A stretch of 64,000 nucleotides of DNA from Micromonosporaceae bacterium (GCA_020027875.1 JAHRHA010000001.1:186001-250000), one strand, 5' to 3'. Shown: positions 17,273 to 26,664, numbered from the stretch's first letter. A program made the numbers and translations. The notes: generated by a model from the sequence alone, not told the origin.

Positions 17273-18124
17273 TCAGGCGAGCTCTACCGCCATATTGTCG
17301 ATCAGCCGGGTGCTACCGACACTTGCGGCCACCAACAAACGGGCCGGGCCACGGGACGGGGCTGGACGAAGCCACGGATCGGTGAGCTCGAGGTAGTCGG
17401 TGGCCACGCCCCGCGTACCGGCGATCTCTTCTCTCGCGGCCCTTAGCACTGCCTCGCCGGTCTCCCCGGCCGTGGCCGCGGTGACCCCTACCTGAAGCGC
17501 CCGCCATAGAACGAGCGCGGCGTGCCGATCGGCCGCGGACAGGTAACGATTGCGGCTCGATAGCGCCAAGCCGTCAGGTTCGCGGACCGTGGGCACACCA
17601 ACGATCTCGGCCGGCACATTGAGGTCACCGACCATGGACCGGATGAGGGTGAGCTGCTGGTAGTCCTTCTCGCCGAAGTACGCCACGCCGGGTCGGGTCA
17701 GGTTGAGCAGCTTGAGGACGACGGTCAGCACCCCGGTGAAGTGCCCGGGCCGGCACGCCCCCTCGAGGATCGCGGCGAGTGGTCCGGGATCGACGTGGAC
17801 CTTCGGCTCACCGTCGGGGTACATCTCCTCCCGGGCTGGAACAAAAACAACGTCCGCCCCCTCCCGGCGAAGGACCGCCAGATCCGCGTCGATCGTGCGC
17901 GGATAGCGGGACAGGTCCTCGTCCGGCGCGAACTGCAGCGGGTTGACGAAGATCGTGGCGACCACGTGGTCCGCTTCGGACCGGGCGGCCCGCAACAGTG
18001 CGGCGTGCCCGTCGTGCAGTGCTCCCATTGTCATCACGACCGCCACCCGCCCGGACATCGCGGCCCGGGTAGCGGTTAGTTCGTCGCGCGTCGTGACCAG
18101 GATCAGTTGTTTGACCGCCGTCAC
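17273..18124 (-). CDS. panC: pantothenate synthetase
   Basis: ATP-dependent joining of pantoate and beta-alanine. The 283-aa protein has the HIGH-like [16 protein letters not shown] (about 32-47), [16 protein letters not shown] and the KMSKS-like region [14 protein letters not shown] start overlaps the stop of the DUF2520 gene (GTGA), so the two are coupled. panD, which supplies beta-alanine and often sits next to panC in actinobacteria, is not seen in this window. Confidence 0.95.
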   Translation of the reverse strand: MTAVKQLILVTTRDELTATRAAMSGRVAVVMTMGALHDGHAALLRAARSEADHVVATIFVNPLQFAPDEDLSRYPRTIDADLAVLRREGADVVFVPAREEMYPDGEPKVHVDPGPLAAILEGACRPGHFTGVLTVVLKLLNLTRPGVAYFGEKDYQQLTLIRSMVGDLNVPAEIVGVPTVREPDGLALSSRNRYLSAADRHAALVLWRALQVGVTAATAGETGEAVLRAAREEIAGTRGVATDYLELTDPWLRPAPSRGPARLLVAASVGSTRLIDNMAVELA

Positions 18125-19083
18125 GCGGACACCTCGGCCGGGGCGCCGCCGGCGGCGAGCACGCCCAGGAGTGGCTCGGCGTCGGTTGGACGCAGCGCTC
18201 CCGAGGCGATGGCCCGGTCCGCCGTACGACGGGCGAGCGCTAGATAGACGGGCACCGAGTCGGGCGCGGTGGCCTGCAGCGTCGCCAGATGCTTGGCGAT
18301 CGTGCCGGCATCGCCCCGGGCGACCGGACCGGTGAGGGCCACGTCGCCGTGGCTCAGGGTGTTCTCCAGCGAGGCGCGCAGCAGTGGTGCGATGACCCGC
18401 TCCGGGTGGACGACGCCGGCGTCGCGCAGGCGGTCCATCGCCTCATTCACGAGGGTGACCAGGTGATTCGCGCCGTGGGCGAGCGCAGCGTGATAGAGCG
18501 GGCGGGCATCCTCGGCGATCCACTCGACCACGCCACCGAGGTCGGCCACCAACCGCGTCGCCACCTGGCGCAACTCGGTCGGCGCGGTGACGCCGAACGA
18601 GATTCCCTCGGCGAGCCGGTCAAGGTCGTGCGGGTGCCCGGTGAACGTCATGGCTGGGTGAAGCGCCAACGGATAGGCACCTGCTGCGACGGCGGGAGCG
18701 AGCACGTCGATGCCGTGGGCACCCGAGGTATGGGCGACGATCTGCGCCGGCGAGAAGTGAATGCTGCCCGTCTCGACCAGGCCGCGCACAAGCCCGGCGA
18801 GCGCGTCGTCGGGTACGGAAATGAGCAGTAGATCTACGGCGACGGCCACCTGGTCGGGTGGTAGGAGGCGGGCGCTGGGCAACAGCCGCTCAATGCGGGC
18901 GGTGCTCGCGGCGGAGACACCGGAGGCAGCCACCACACGGTGGCCCGCGCGGGTGAGGGCGGCACCCAGAACCGCACCGACCCGGCCAGCGCCGATGACG
19001 CCGACGGTCATAATCCTGCTCATTCGAACGGCCGGCCGCGCGAGGCCGTTGATGGGCACTTGGCGGCGCGTCGGTGCACTCAT
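18121..19083 (-). CDS. Rossmann-fold DUF2520 oxidoreductase-like protein
   Basis: Predicted NAD(P)-dependent dehydrogenase of the DUF2520 family, a relative of ketopantoate reductase and 6-phosphogluconate dehydrogenase types. Shows [17 protein letters not shown], then [24 protein letters not shown] and a helical C-terminal domain. Start is uncertain: ATG 19083 (MSAPTRRQ) gives 320 aa, ATG 19023 is closer to the fold. Location immediately upstream of panC with translational coupling suggests a part in pantothenate formation, possibly replacing panE. This is inference. Confidence 0.8.
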   Translation of the reverse strand: MSAPTRRQVPINGLARPAVRMSRIMTVGVIGAGRVGAVLGAALTRAGHRVVAASGVSAASTARIERLLPSARLLPPDQVAVAVDLLLISVPDDALAGLVRGLVETGSIHFSPAQIVAHTSGAHGIDVLAPAVAAGAYPLALHPAMTFTGHPHDLDRLAEGISFGVTAPTELRQVATRLVADLGGVVEWIAEDARPLYHAALAHGANHLVTLVNEAMDRLRDAGVVHPERVIAPLLRASLENTLSHGDVALTGPVARGDAGTIAKHLATLQATAPDSVPVYLALARRTADRAIASGALRPTDAEPLLGVLAAGGAPAEVSA

Positions 19084-19240
19084 GCGATGATCCAGTCCTC
19101 GAGTAGGGGTACCGGTCGTTAGCAAGTATGTGTCCGCCGCACCCCCGCCGTAACCACCATGTGGGAAGTTTCACGCCGCGCGTGCCATCGTGGATGACAA
19201 GGCCCTGCTCGATGGCGGGACTCGAGCGAAGGGAGACACC

Positions 19241-20275
19241 GTGGGCGAGGCGGTGTTGTGGCGGACCGCCATGACTGAGGCGCTCTACGGAGACGAGGGA
19301 TTCTTTAGTCGGGCCAACCAGCCTGGCGGGTCGGGGGGACACTTCCGCACGAGTGCCCACGCGTCGCCCCTGTTCGCCACGGCGATGCTGCGCATCGTGG
19401 TCGCCGCGGACGAGGCGCTCGGCCGACCCAACCCACTTGACGTGGTCGACATCGGCGCCGGCGGCGGACACCTTCTTCGGCGCCTCGCCGTGCTCGCTCC
19501 CACCTATCTCGGCCGCCGATTGCGGCTAAGCGCGGTCGAGTTCGCGCCACGCCCGGCCGACCTGCCGGAGCACATCAACTGGTACCGCGAACCACCGCCA
19601 CCGGGCGCCGTCGCGGGTGTGGTGCTTGCCACCGAGTGGCTGGACAACGTGCCGCTCGCCATCGCGGAGGTCGACGAGGCGGGGCACCTGCGCTACGTCT
19701 TGGTCGAGCCGACGTCCGGCGCGGAGGTCGCGGGCGGTGAGCCGACCGCGGCCGACGCGGAGTGGGCCGCGCGATGGTGGTCTGACTCGCCGTGGGACGA
19801 GGGCGTGCGGATCGAGTTCGGCGCTCCCCGTGATGAGGCGTGGGCGACGGCCGTCTCGGCCGTATCCCGCGGCCTTGCCGTCACCGTCGACTATGGACAC
19901 ATGTGGTACGCGCGGCCACGCGCCGGTACGCTCACCGGGTTCTACGCCGGCCGGCGCGCCTCCGCGGTGCCCGACGGTTCGCGCGACATCACGGCGCATG
20001 TCGCCATCGACGCGGTCTGCGCCGCGGGTGAGACCGTGGCTGGACAGGGGGCCGTGCTGACCACGCAGCGGGAAGCTCTTGGCGCGCTCGGCCTCGACGG
20101 TGTCCGGCCGCCGCTCAGCCTCGCTACCAGGGATCCAGCGGGCTATGTCCGGGCGCTGTCGGCGGCCACGCAGGCGGCGGAGCTGATGGACGTCGAAGGG
20201 CTGGGCGCGCATTACTGGATCGTGCAACCGGTCGGGATCTCGGCGGCCGCCCTGCCGGCCGGGCTACGCCCCTGA
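19241..20275 (+). CDS. MidA/NDUFAF7-type SAM-dependent methyltransferase
   Basis: 344-aa protein from GTG 19241, chosen for the GAAGGGAG ribosome site ahead of it; the open frame reaches back 17 codons. Shows GHFRTSAHASPLFATA and VDIGAGGGHLLRRL (motif I), ATEWLDNVPL, and a C-terminal VDYGHM segment, all COG1565-like. The eukaryotic relative NDUFAF7 methylates the complex I subunit NDUFS2, the homologue of NuoD. An orphan nuoD gene follows 219 bases downstream on the same strand. A functional link between the two is attractive but unproven. Confidence 0.82.
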   Translation: MGEAVLWRTAMTEALYGDEGFFSRANQPGGSGGHFRTSAHASPLFATAMLRIVVAADEALGRPNPLDVVDIGAGGGHLLRRLAVLAPTYLGRRLRLSAVEFAPRPADLPEHINWYREPPPPGAVAGVVLATEWLDNVPLAIAEVDEAGHLRYVLVEPTSGAEVAGGEPTAADAEWAARWWSDSPWDEGVRIEFGAPRDEAWATAVSAVSRGLAVTVDYGHMWYARPRAGTLTGFYAGRRASAVPDGSRDITAHVAIDAVCAAGETVAGQGAVLTTQREALGALGLDGVRPPLSLATRDPAGYVRALSAATQAAELMDVEGLGAHYWIVQPVGISAAALPAGLRP

Positions 20276-20276
20276 T

Positions 20277-20495
20277 CTACTCGACTACCCGCTGCACCGG
20301 CAGCCCGGTCACCCGCGACATGGTCTCGTAGTCCGCATCGTCGTGCAGAACGGCGAGCCGATGATGTCGAGCTGTGACCGCGACCACGAGATCAACGATC
20401 GACGCTCCCACGTGCAGGCTGGTGTCAGCAAGCTGGTCCTGCACCGCCGATGCCCGTACCCGAAGATCTCCGTCAACGTGGCACCATGACCGCAT
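20277..20495 (-). pseudogene. VapC-like PIN-domain toxin, C-terminal fragment
   Basis: The frame encodes about 60 residues matching the second half of a VapC ribonuclease: [27 protein letters not shown], then RVTGLPVQRVVE. The first half with the initial catalytic Asp is missing, and upstream the frame runs into nuoD antisense. No VapB antitoxin is present. The fragment is squeezed between the methyltransferase stop and the nuoD start. It looks like a relic of a toxin-antitoxin pair. Confidence 0.65.
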
Positions 20496-21672
20496 GACGG
20501 GCACTGGGCAGGACCTCGCTGGCTCCGCCGGCGGGGCGCTGCGTGAAGTCACGGTCGGGACCGGCACCGGGCTCGATACGGCCGACATGGTCCTCAACAT
20601 CGGCCCGCAGCATCCCTCGACCCACGGTGTGCTGCGCCTCAAGCTCGTGCTCGACGGCGAGCGCGTGCGCTCCGCCGAGCCGATCATCGGGTACATGCAC
20701 CGGGGGGCCGAGAAGCTCTTCGAGGTGCGCGACTACCGGCAGATCATCGTGCTCGCCAACCGCCACGACTGGCTCTCGGCGTTCGCCAACGAACTCGGCG
20801 TCGCCCTCGCCGTCGAGCGGCTGATGGGCATGGAGGTGCCGGAGCGGGCGGTCTGGCTGCGGACCGCACTCGCCGAACTCAACCGGGTGCTCAACCATCT
20901 CATGTTCCTCGGCTCGTACCCGCTGGAGATCGGTGCGATAACACCGATCTTCTACGCATTCCGTGAGCGGGAGACCATCCAGGCGGTGATGGAGGAGGCC
21001 TCCGGCGGCCGCATGCACTACATGTTCAACCGAGTCGGCGGGCTGAAGGAGGAGGTGCCCGCCGGCTGGACCCGCAGGGCCCGAGCCGCTATCGGAGAGG
21101 TTCGCCGCCGGCTGCCCGATCTGGACCACCTCATCCGGCGAAACGACATCTTCCTGGCTCGTACGGTCGGGGTCGGGGTTCTCCCCGCCGCGGCCGCCGC
21201 CGCGTATGGGGCATCAGGGCCGGTGGCCCGAGCCAGCGGGCTCGATTTCGATCTGCGCCGAGACGAGCCGTACCTCGCCTATGGCGAGCTCTCCGTCCCC
21301 GTCGTCACCCGCACGGCGGGAGACTGCCATTCGCGCTTCGAGGTCCTGCTCGACCAGGTCTTCGTATCCCTGGACCTGGCCGAGCAGTGCCTCAACCGCG
21401 TGGACCAGATCTCGGGGCCAGTCAACGTCCGCCTCCCGAAGGTCGTGAAGGCGCCGGAGGGCCACACCTATGCGTGGACCGAGAACCCGCTCGGTGTGAA
21501 TGGCTATTACCTCGTGTCGCGCGGAGAGAAGACGCCGTGGCGGATGAAACTGCGCACGGCGTCGTACTCGAACGTGCAGGCGCTGGCCACGCTGCTGCCG
21601 GGATGCCTGGTCCCGGACCTCATCGCGATTCTGGGCTCGATGTTCTTCGTCGTCGGCGATGTCGACAAATGA
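20494..21672 (+). CDS. nuoD2: NADH-quinone oxidoreductase subunit D-like protein (orphan copy)
   Basis: 392-aa homologue of the 49-kDa subunit of complex I, part of the quinone-binding module. Typical sequences are [41 protein letters not shown] and a C-terminal [12 protein letters not shown]. Start at ATG 20494 leaves a 29-residue N-terminal extension; ATG 20486 is in another frame. It is alone, without nuoC or nuoE beside it, so it is not part of the main nuo operon. A second nuoD outside the operon is known in actinobacteria. Its function is unclear; it could replace or modulate the main subunit. Confidence 0.88.
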   Translation: MTGTGQDLAGSAGGALREVTVGTGTGLDTADMVLNIGPQHPSTHGVLRLKLVLDGERVRSAEPIIGYMHRGAEKLFEVRDYRQIIVLANRHDWLSAFANELGVALAVERLMGMEVPERAVWLRTALAELNRVLNHLMFLGSYPLEIGAITPIFYAFRERETIQAVMEEASGGRMHYMFNRVGGLKEEVPAGWTRRARAAIGEVRRRLPDLDHLIRRNDIFLARTVGVGVLPAAAAAAYGASGPVARASGLDFDLRRDEPYLAYGELSVPVVTRTAGDCHSRFEVLLDQVFVSLDLAEQCLNRVDQISGPVNVRLPKVVKAPEGHTYAWTENPLGVNGYYLVSRGEKTPWRMKLRTASYSNVQALATLLPGCLVPDLIAILGSMFFVVGDVDK

Positions 21673-21683
21673 CGACCCCTTCC

Positions 21684-21755
21684 GCGTCGATCATGACCTG
21701 GAGGTCATGATCGACGCTGTTTCGCGACGGTCAGCTCATGATCACCGAGATCTTG
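21684..21755 (+). repeat. R1 palindromic repeat, copy B
   Basis: Core palindrome at 21686-21715, identical to copy A over 30 bases, followed by the same ACGGTCAGCTCATGATCAC segment and a GATCTTG end. It starts 12 bases after the nuoD stop and ends 5 bases before the stop of the convergent gene, again between two 3' ends. Confidence 0.85.
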
Positions 21756-21759
21756 AAGG

Positions 21760-22980
21760 CTAGTGGTCATACTCCGACCGATGGGCCGAGCGCGGTCTAG
21801 GGGCGTATGGGCGATCGTCGCGGTCGGACCCGCGGTCCCGATCGTCGTCGCGGTAGCGGTCCCGATCGTCGTCGCGATAGCGGTCCCGATCGTCGTCGCG
21901 ATGGCGGTCCCGATCGTCGTCGCGGTAGCGGTCCCTATCGTCGTCGCGGTAGCGGTCGTACGGGCGATCGCGTTCGTGATCGCGGCCACGATCCCGGTCG
22001 CGAGCGTGCGAGGTGTGGTGATCTCCATCGCGCTCTCGAAACCGGACCCGCTCTCGATCATGGTCGTCGCGTTCGTCGAGGTACCGGCTGGGCGACTCGC
22101 CGCGGGCCGGCGGCAGCGCCGGCACAGCATTCTGCTTACTGCTCAGCGAGCGGAAGGTCTCCTCCCAGTCCGACTCGCCGTAGCCGTCGTCGCGCCGCCG
22201 ATCACGCGGGTCATCCCGGCGCAACGCCACCCAACGATCTTCGACATGAAGCTCGGAGCCCCGATCGTCCCTGCGTACGGACGACCTCCGCTCGCCCACC
22301 CGCAGCTCCCGACCGTGATCATCGGCTCGAGCCGCGGCCCATCGGTCATCGCCTCGATCGCTTCTCTCGGCCCGTTCACCGCGGCGGTCGTCCGGGCGCC
22401 GGTCGTCGTGGCGTTCCTGCCACTCGCCCTCGACCGCGGCGCGTGAGCCGTAGACGGTGCCACGGGCGTCATCATCACCGGCGTCGACCGTGGTCGTGCG
22501 GCGCGTGACGTGCACTGTCTCGGTCCGGCGGACCACTCCAGGCCCGCCCGGTTGGCTGCCGTGGTGGCTGGCGGACGGGGCCGGCTGACTCAGCGTTGAG
22601 CTGGCCTGAAACTCGTCCATCTGGGCACGAAGAACCTCGACCGTCTCCGCCAGCATATGGATCTTGTCGCTGAGGGCACGATGGGTGTTACGGGCAGCCG
22701 TGGTGACGTCCTCCCGGGCGCGCGCCCGTACCCGATCGACCTCGTTGAGCACGCGCTCCTCGATATCGATGCGAACCAACTCCATACTCGGGCGCAGCAC
22801 AACGGAGACCGCGAGCATCACGATCGTGAGCACGCTGACGATCACCGCGACGCGCAACGCCCCAATGCCTTGACCGAAAAGGAGGATGAGGATCGCGAGG
22901 GACGCGAGTCCGACGCCACCCCAGAACAACCCTTGCAGCAGCTTCCCGCGCCGGACGTCCTGGATTTCCGAGGCCGGCAT
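21760..22980 (-). CDS. membrane-anchored coiled-coil protein with Arg/Asp repeat tail
   Basis: 406 aa, start at ATG 22980 (MPASEIQDVRRGK). Two membrane helices (about 18-37 and 42-60), a coiled coil about 65-130, then a long cytoplasmic-type tail very rich in Arg, Asp and Glu. The tail contains an 8-residue repeat DRYRDDDR (five units) and a QPAPSASHHGSQPGGPG linker. No family is recognised. Similar Arg/Asp-rich tails in other proteins bind nucleic acid or scaffold, but nothing here proves it. An open frame extending to 23505 is Arg-rich and judged a shadow. Confidence 0.65.
   Translation of the reverse strand: MPASEIQDVRRGKLLQGLFWGGVGLASLAILILLFGQGIGALRVAVIVSVLTIVMLAVSVVLRPSMELVRIDIEERVLNEVDRVRARAREDVTTAARNTHRALSDKIHMLAETVEVLRAQMDEFQASSTLSQPAPSASHHGSQPGGPGVVRRTETVHVTRRTTTVDAGDDDARGTVYGSRAAVEGEWQERHDDRRPDDRRGERAERSDRGDDRWAAARADDHGRELRVGERRSSVRRDDRGSELHVEDRWVALRRDDPRDRRRDDGYGESDWEETFRSLSSKQNAVPALPPARGESPSRYLDERDDHDRERVRFRERDGDHHTSHARDRDRGRDHERDRPYDRYRDDDRDRYRDDDRDRHRDDDRDRYRDDDRDRYRDDDRDRGSDRDDRPYAPRPRSAHRSEYDH
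21833..21952. repeat. 24-bp tandem repeat (5 units)
   Basis: Five consecutive units of CGGTCCCGATCGTCGTCGCG plus GTAG with single-base differences (for example ATAG and ATGG endings). On the minus strand they code for the 8-residue Arg/Asp repeat of the membrane protein above. The unit is divisible by three. Confidence 0.93.
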
Positions 22981-23108
22981 GGGTGCGAGGCTACCGAGGA
23001 TCGGTGTCCAGGGAAAGTCGATGGTCAACGAGGGACCGTCCGCCACAGCGCTATGGCACCGTGGCGGACGACCATCCCGAGAGGTCGTCGCCCGATCAGG
23101 TCGCCCGA

Positions 23109-23603
23109 TCAGGCTGCCGACACGGCGGGACGTCTGGTGAGTGCGGCCATGATGCCGACGATCCAGCCGACGAAGAGGCCGTAGATCGACGCCGAAGCGG
23201 CGGATTGCAGGGCGTTGTAGAACGAAGCGTCTGTGGTAATGAACGCGGTGAGCAGGGCCGCCAACGCTGCGCCGGCGATCACGGCGAACCAACCGACGAT
23301 GAAGGCGCCGGAGCCTCCGACTACATTCGCTCCGGCCATGCCGAGGAGGGCCGCCACGAACACGATCAGCAGAAGTGCCCGGATGTCGAAGGCGATCACG
23401 TCGCGGGACGCGTTGCCGCCCGATGTGACGAACCACTTTGGCCAGGCGAGGGTCCGCAGCAGCAGATCCCAGGCGTTGGCGCCCTGCGCGTGTTTGGCGG
23501 CCCACTCGACGTAGGCCTGATTACCGAACGCCAGGACAAGCAGGAGGATCGCGATGACGCCGGCACCGGTGGAGGTGCGGGCGCGGGTCATAACGGGGGA
23601 CAT
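23109..23603 (-). CDS. integral membrane protein, unknown function
   Basis: 164 aa from ATG 23603 (MSPVMTRARTSTG). Four hydrophobic segments: about 15-32, 75-92, 100-125 and 135-155. The first loop contains HAQGANAWDLLLRTLAWPKW. No catalytic motif. It sits on the minus strand with the repeat-tail protein and a 102-aa protein. Upstream codons in the longer open frame are not supported. Confidence 0.6.
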   Translation of the reverse strand: MSPVMTRARTSTGAGVIAILLLVLAFGNQAYVEWAAKHAQGANAWDLLLRTLAWPKWFVTSGGNASRDVIAFDIRALLLIVFVAALLGMAGANVVGGSGAFIVGWFAVIAGAALAALLTAFITTDASFYNALQSAASASIYGLFVGWIVGIMAALTRRPAVSAA

Positions 23604-23646
23604 GCTCGCGGAGTACCCAGCCCGTGACATCCCAAACCTGCCGCTC

Positions 23647-23955
23647 TCAGGCGGCCGGCTCACCCGCGTCGTGCTGTACCAGGTAGTTGATGAATGCGGC
23701 GCGCAGCAGAGGCTCGACGTCGCCGTACCCGTGCCCGGTGAACTCGCGCCACAGCGCGATCGCGTCACTGATCGATGCGCCTACCGCGCCTAACGAGGCG
23801 TCCAGCGTCTCGGCGTCGTCGGCGTGTGGCAGGTGTCTGAGGATCGACCAGAAGAAGCCGACATCGCGACGCCTGATCGCCAATGCGAACGCCCGCTCAC
23901 GTAGCTCCTCAGTAGGGAGCCCGTCCAGCTCGGCGATTTTGGCTTCGGCGTCCAT
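23647..23955 (-). CDS. small helical protein, unknown function
   Basis: 102 aa from ATG 23955 (MDAEAKIAELDGLPTEEL). Predicted all-helical and acidic, no membrane segment. Contains RRDVGFFWSILRHLPHADDAE. It lies 43 bases before the next membrane gene and 10 bases after the permease-like gene, so it is probably in one transcript with them. Not recognised. An earlier open-frame extension overlaps the permease 3' end and is rejected. Confidence 0.6.
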   Translation of the reverse strand: MDAEAKIAELDGLPTEELRERAFALAIRRRDVGFFWSILRHLPHADDAETLDASLGAVGASISDAIALWREFTGHGYGDVEPLLRAAFINYLVQHDAGEPAA

Positions 23956-23965
23956 GTCACGCAGC

Positions 23966-25357
23966 TTACCGTCGATCCGTAGACCCCCAAGCGTCGTCCG
24001 AGGCCCATAGACCACCAGCGGCTGCCGGAGATGATCCGGACGGCCAGTTGCGCCCGTTGCCCGGCGACGAGTGGACCTTGGGGCCCCAGTCCTCATCGTC
24101 CCCGTCCTCGTCCTCCTCGCCGGCGTCGGGTCGGCCGAACCGCTCCACCAGGCGCGTCGCGGCGAGGCCCAGGCCGATCGCAGCGGCGGCGAACGCGGCG
24201 GCGGGCCACCTGCGAGCGGTGGCCTCTGAGTACGCCATAGCGACCGTGATCAGGCCGACGGCAAACACCGTACCGAAGACGCCGCCCCGGCGGCCGAACG
24301 CGCTCGTACCGCCGAGCAGAGCAGCCCCAAGCGCGAGACCGGTCACCTCGAACCCAGCCGAGGCCGAGGCCAGACCGGTGATCGAGACGGCGAGAACGCC
24401 ACCGATTCCGGCCAGGATGGTCGAGACCACCGTCGCGGCCAACGCGATCAACGCGGCGACAATGCCGCGTCGATACGCCGGGTCAGCGACGGGGCGGAAG
24501 CGTCCGATACCCCGCCGAACCGAGGGCACGAGCCCGGCCAGACCGGCTACGACGCTGATCGCACAGAACCCGCCGAACCACCAGTAGGCGTGCGGTTGCG
24601 GGTCGTACCCGTCGGCGAGGGTCACGCCCGCTTGCCGCTCAGACCAGATCAGCAGCAGCAAACCAACACCGATGCTCGCCGCCCAGGCGGGCACCTGCAG
24701 TCCGACGATGACCAAGCCCTGGACGAGGCCGATCGCCGCACACACACCGATCACCACGAGCAGAGGCTGGACCAGGCCACCATCGGAGTTGTGGCCGAAG
24801 TAGAGCGCGGCGGCAGCGGCCACCGCGCCGACCGCGAGGTTGGGTGCCCCAGCCCGGAGCGCGATGGCGCTCCCGGCGGCCACCGCGCCGAGGGCGGACG
24901 CGCCCAGCAACAGAGTCCGGAGTCCGTCGCCCCCGAACGCGGCCGAGTCCTCCCGGTAGAGCAGGTAGGCCAGTCCGGCGACCGCGACCGCAAGCATGAG
25001 CTCCCAGACGCCGTGGACGAACATCCGGTCGCGGCCGGGCTCCCCCTCGATCGGGTCGTCGAAGACGTAGTCGAGGTTCGGCGCCGATAGTCGCTTGCCC
25101 AGGGTGAGGGTCGGCTCCGCCTCGATGGTGTCGATGCTCGACTCGGCCGCGGCCTGGAGCGGAACCGTGCTCTCTCGGCCGTGCTGTGTTGCTCCGCTCG
25201 CAGGCTCGCGGCCGTGCTGTGTTGCTCCGCTCGCAGGCTCGCGGCCGTGCAAAGTTGTTCCGCTCGCGAGCTCGCGGAAGTCCGGCTCGTGGCGGAAACC
25301 CTCGCCCAGGTAACGCGAGCCCGGTCCGCTCGTCTGCGAGCTGTCCTCGAACGCCAT
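23966..25357 (-). CDS. ABC-permease-like polytopic membrane protein
   Basis: 463 aa from ATG 25357 (MAFEDSSQTSGPGSRYLGEG). An 80-residue hydrophilic N-terminus with a 33-bp repeat-coded segment is followed by about ten membrane helices (100-415) and an acidic tail (EEDEDGDDEDW). The helices, with VSITGLASASAGFEVTGLALGAALLGG, recall ribose/monosaccharide ABC permeases (BPD_transp_2), but no ATPase or binding-protein gene is nearby. Transport activity is therefore uncertain. It follows the DUF3180 gene on the same strand. Confidence 0.55.
   Translation of the reverse strand: MAFEDSSQTSGPGSRYLGEGFRHEPDFRELASGTTLHGREPASGATQHGREPASGATQHGRESTVPLQAAAESSIDTIEAEPTLTLGKRLSAPNLDYVFDDPIEGEPGRDRMFVHGVWELMLAVAVAGLAYLLYREDSAAFGGDGLRTLLLGASALGAVAAGSAIALRAGAPNLAVGAVAAAAALYFGHNSDGGLVQPLLVVIGVCAAIGLVQGLVIVGLQVPAWAASIGVGLLLLIWSERQAGVTLADGYDPQPHAYWWFGGFCAISVVAGLAGLVPSVRRGIGRFRPVADPAYRRGIVAALIALAATVVSTILAGIGGVLAVSITGLASASAGFEVTGLALGAALLGGTSAFGRRGGVFGTVFAVGLITVAMAYSEATARRWPAAAFAAAAIGLGLAATRLVERFGRPDAGEEDEDGDDEDWGPKVHSSPGNGRNWPSGSSPAAAGGLWASDDAWGSTDRR
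25177..25275. repeat. 33-bp tandem repeat (2 exact and 1 degenerate unit)
   Basis: Two identical adjacent 33-bp units beginning GGCCGTGCTGTGTTGC (25177 and 25210) and a third, degenerate unit from 25243. On the coding strand they give a repeated Gly-Arg-Glu-Pro-Ala-Ser-Gly-Ala-Thr-Gln-His motif in the hydrophilic N-terminus of the permease-like protein. Confidence 0.93.
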
Positions 25358-25455
25358 GGTGTGTGCCCCAATCGCTTCGCGTCGCACCGTACCTGCCGGC
25401 GGGCGGGAGGAAAAGTCCCGGGTGGCTTGGCCGATGCTCGGTATGTTTGCGCAGG

Positions 25456-26010
25456 TCAGCGCCGTGGCGGCGGAGGACCGCCGCTGGCTGCGTCGTGGTC
25501 TTGGTCGTCCGGCGGTTCGGGCACGCGGCATGCCCGCTCGAGCAGAAGTGCCGCCGCCACAAGCGCCAGCGCTCCGACCAGGCCGGCGGTCGCGGGCGCC
25601 AGATTCTCGTTTGCCACGGTCAGGTGGCCGCGCTCGGCAAGAGCCCACGAGGCAACCCCTCCGTAGGCGCCCGCGAAGATCGCACCGGCGAGTGACGACG
25701 CCTTGGCCAGCACGGCGAAGCGGGCGACGAGGAGCGGATTCAACGCCCCGCTGCGCGGGCGGTGCTCGACGCGGGCGCGGGTGTTGCGCGCGGCGATGCC
25801 CTCGACCACAGCGAGTCCGGCCAGCGTGAGCCCGGCCAGCCAGGTGATGTTTGGGATGTCGCCGTAGTAGCGGCTGATGCCGAGCCAGGAGAGCGCGGCC
25901 GTTGCCAGGGCGGAAACGACGAGCGTGGCGGACCTGGTCGGCCGGAGACGGGGCCGCGTCGGGCCGTCCGGCCGCTCGCCCCGAGACTGCGCGTCGTTGT
26001 CCGCGTTCAT
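25456..26010 (-). CDS. DUF3180 membrane protein
   Basis: 184 aa, four predicted membrane helices (about 28-45, 55-72, 95-118, 135-158). Ends in an acidic, proline-rich tail. Proteins of this family follow folK in many actinobacteria, as here. Function unknown. Confidence 0.78.
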   Translation of the reverse strand: MNADNDAQSRGERPDGPTRPRLRPTRSATLVVSALATAALSWLGISRYYGDIPNITWLAGLTLAGLAVVEGIAARNTRARVEHRPRSGALNPLLVARFAVLAKASSLAGAIFAGAYGGVASWALAERGHLTVANENLAPATAGLVGALALVAAALLLERACRVPEPPDDQDHDAASGGPPPPRR

Positions 26011-26125
26011 CGGATCGAAAGGTTACCCGATGACCTGTCCGGGCTCGTCCGGGCTCGTCCGGCCCGAGGCTTGGATCGCCGGAATCGCCGGAATCGCCGG
26101 ATGGGCGGGCCGCGGCTAGCCGATG

Positions 26126-26656
26126 CTAGCCATTCAGGTCGGGTGTGAGGTCCAGATCCGGCCGAGGAGTGAGGTGGGCGAGGTCGACCATGATCGGCCC
26201 GGTTCGCACGAGGTCATAGACCCAACCGTGCCCCGGCAGTTGGGCATACGGCTGCACGTCGAGCCATGGGCGCAGGACGAAGGCGCGCAGGTGGGCGCGG
26301 GGATGGGGCAGGGTGAACTCCAGATCGTCGCTTGTGACCGGACCACCGTTGTCGGCCCAGACCGCGATGACGTCGACATCGAGCGTACGCGGACCGAATG
26401 GTCGAGTCGGGTCGCGGACGCGCCCAGCCGCCTCCTCCAGCGCCTGCCCGCGGGCCAGCCACTCCCGCGGCGGGATGTCGTCGGCGACCAGGGCGACCGC
26501 GTTGAGGTACGCGGGCTGGTCCGGGTCACCCCAGGGCGGGGTCTCGTAGACACCCGAGACGACGAGTATGGCATCGCCGAGTCCCATGACCGCGCGGCTC
26601 AGATGCCCGTACCGGTCCCCGAGATTGCTTCCGAGCGACAGCACCGCCCTGGTCAT
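26126..26656 (-). CDS. folK: 2-amino-4-hydroxy-6-hydroxymethyldihydropteridine pyrophosphokinase
   Basis: Transfers pyrophosphate from ATP to hydroxymethyl-dihydropterin in folate synthesis. 176 aa from ATG 26656 (MTRAVLSLGSNLGDR). Shows LSLGSNLGD, YETPPWG, FGPRTLDVDVI with the metal-binding Asp pair, and PHPRAHLRAFVLRP. The open frame begins earlier inside an R1 repeat; that extension has no similarity. The R1 copy separates it from folB, where these two genes usually abut or overlap. Confidence 0.95.
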   Translation of the reverse strand: MTRAVLSLGSNLGDRYGHLSRAVMGLGDAILVVSGVYETPPWGDPDQPAYLNAVALVADDIPPREWLARGQALEEAAGRVRDPTRPFGPRTLDVDVIAVWADNGGPVTSDDLEFTLPHPRAHLRAFVLRPWLDVQPYAQLPGHGWVYDLVRTGPIMVDLAHLTPRPDLDLTPDLNG

Positions 26657-26664
26657 CCGCCCTC

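Noticed and set aside
21833-21952. 24-bp repeat block as a CRISPR or regulatory iteron
   Set aside because: No spacers, and the repeat is explained by the Arg/Asp-coding tail of a gene on the minus strand.
25358-25648. N-terminal extension of the permease-like gene to 25648
   Set aside because: The extension is Arg-rich, overlaps the DUF3180 gene and has no membrane or domain pattern.
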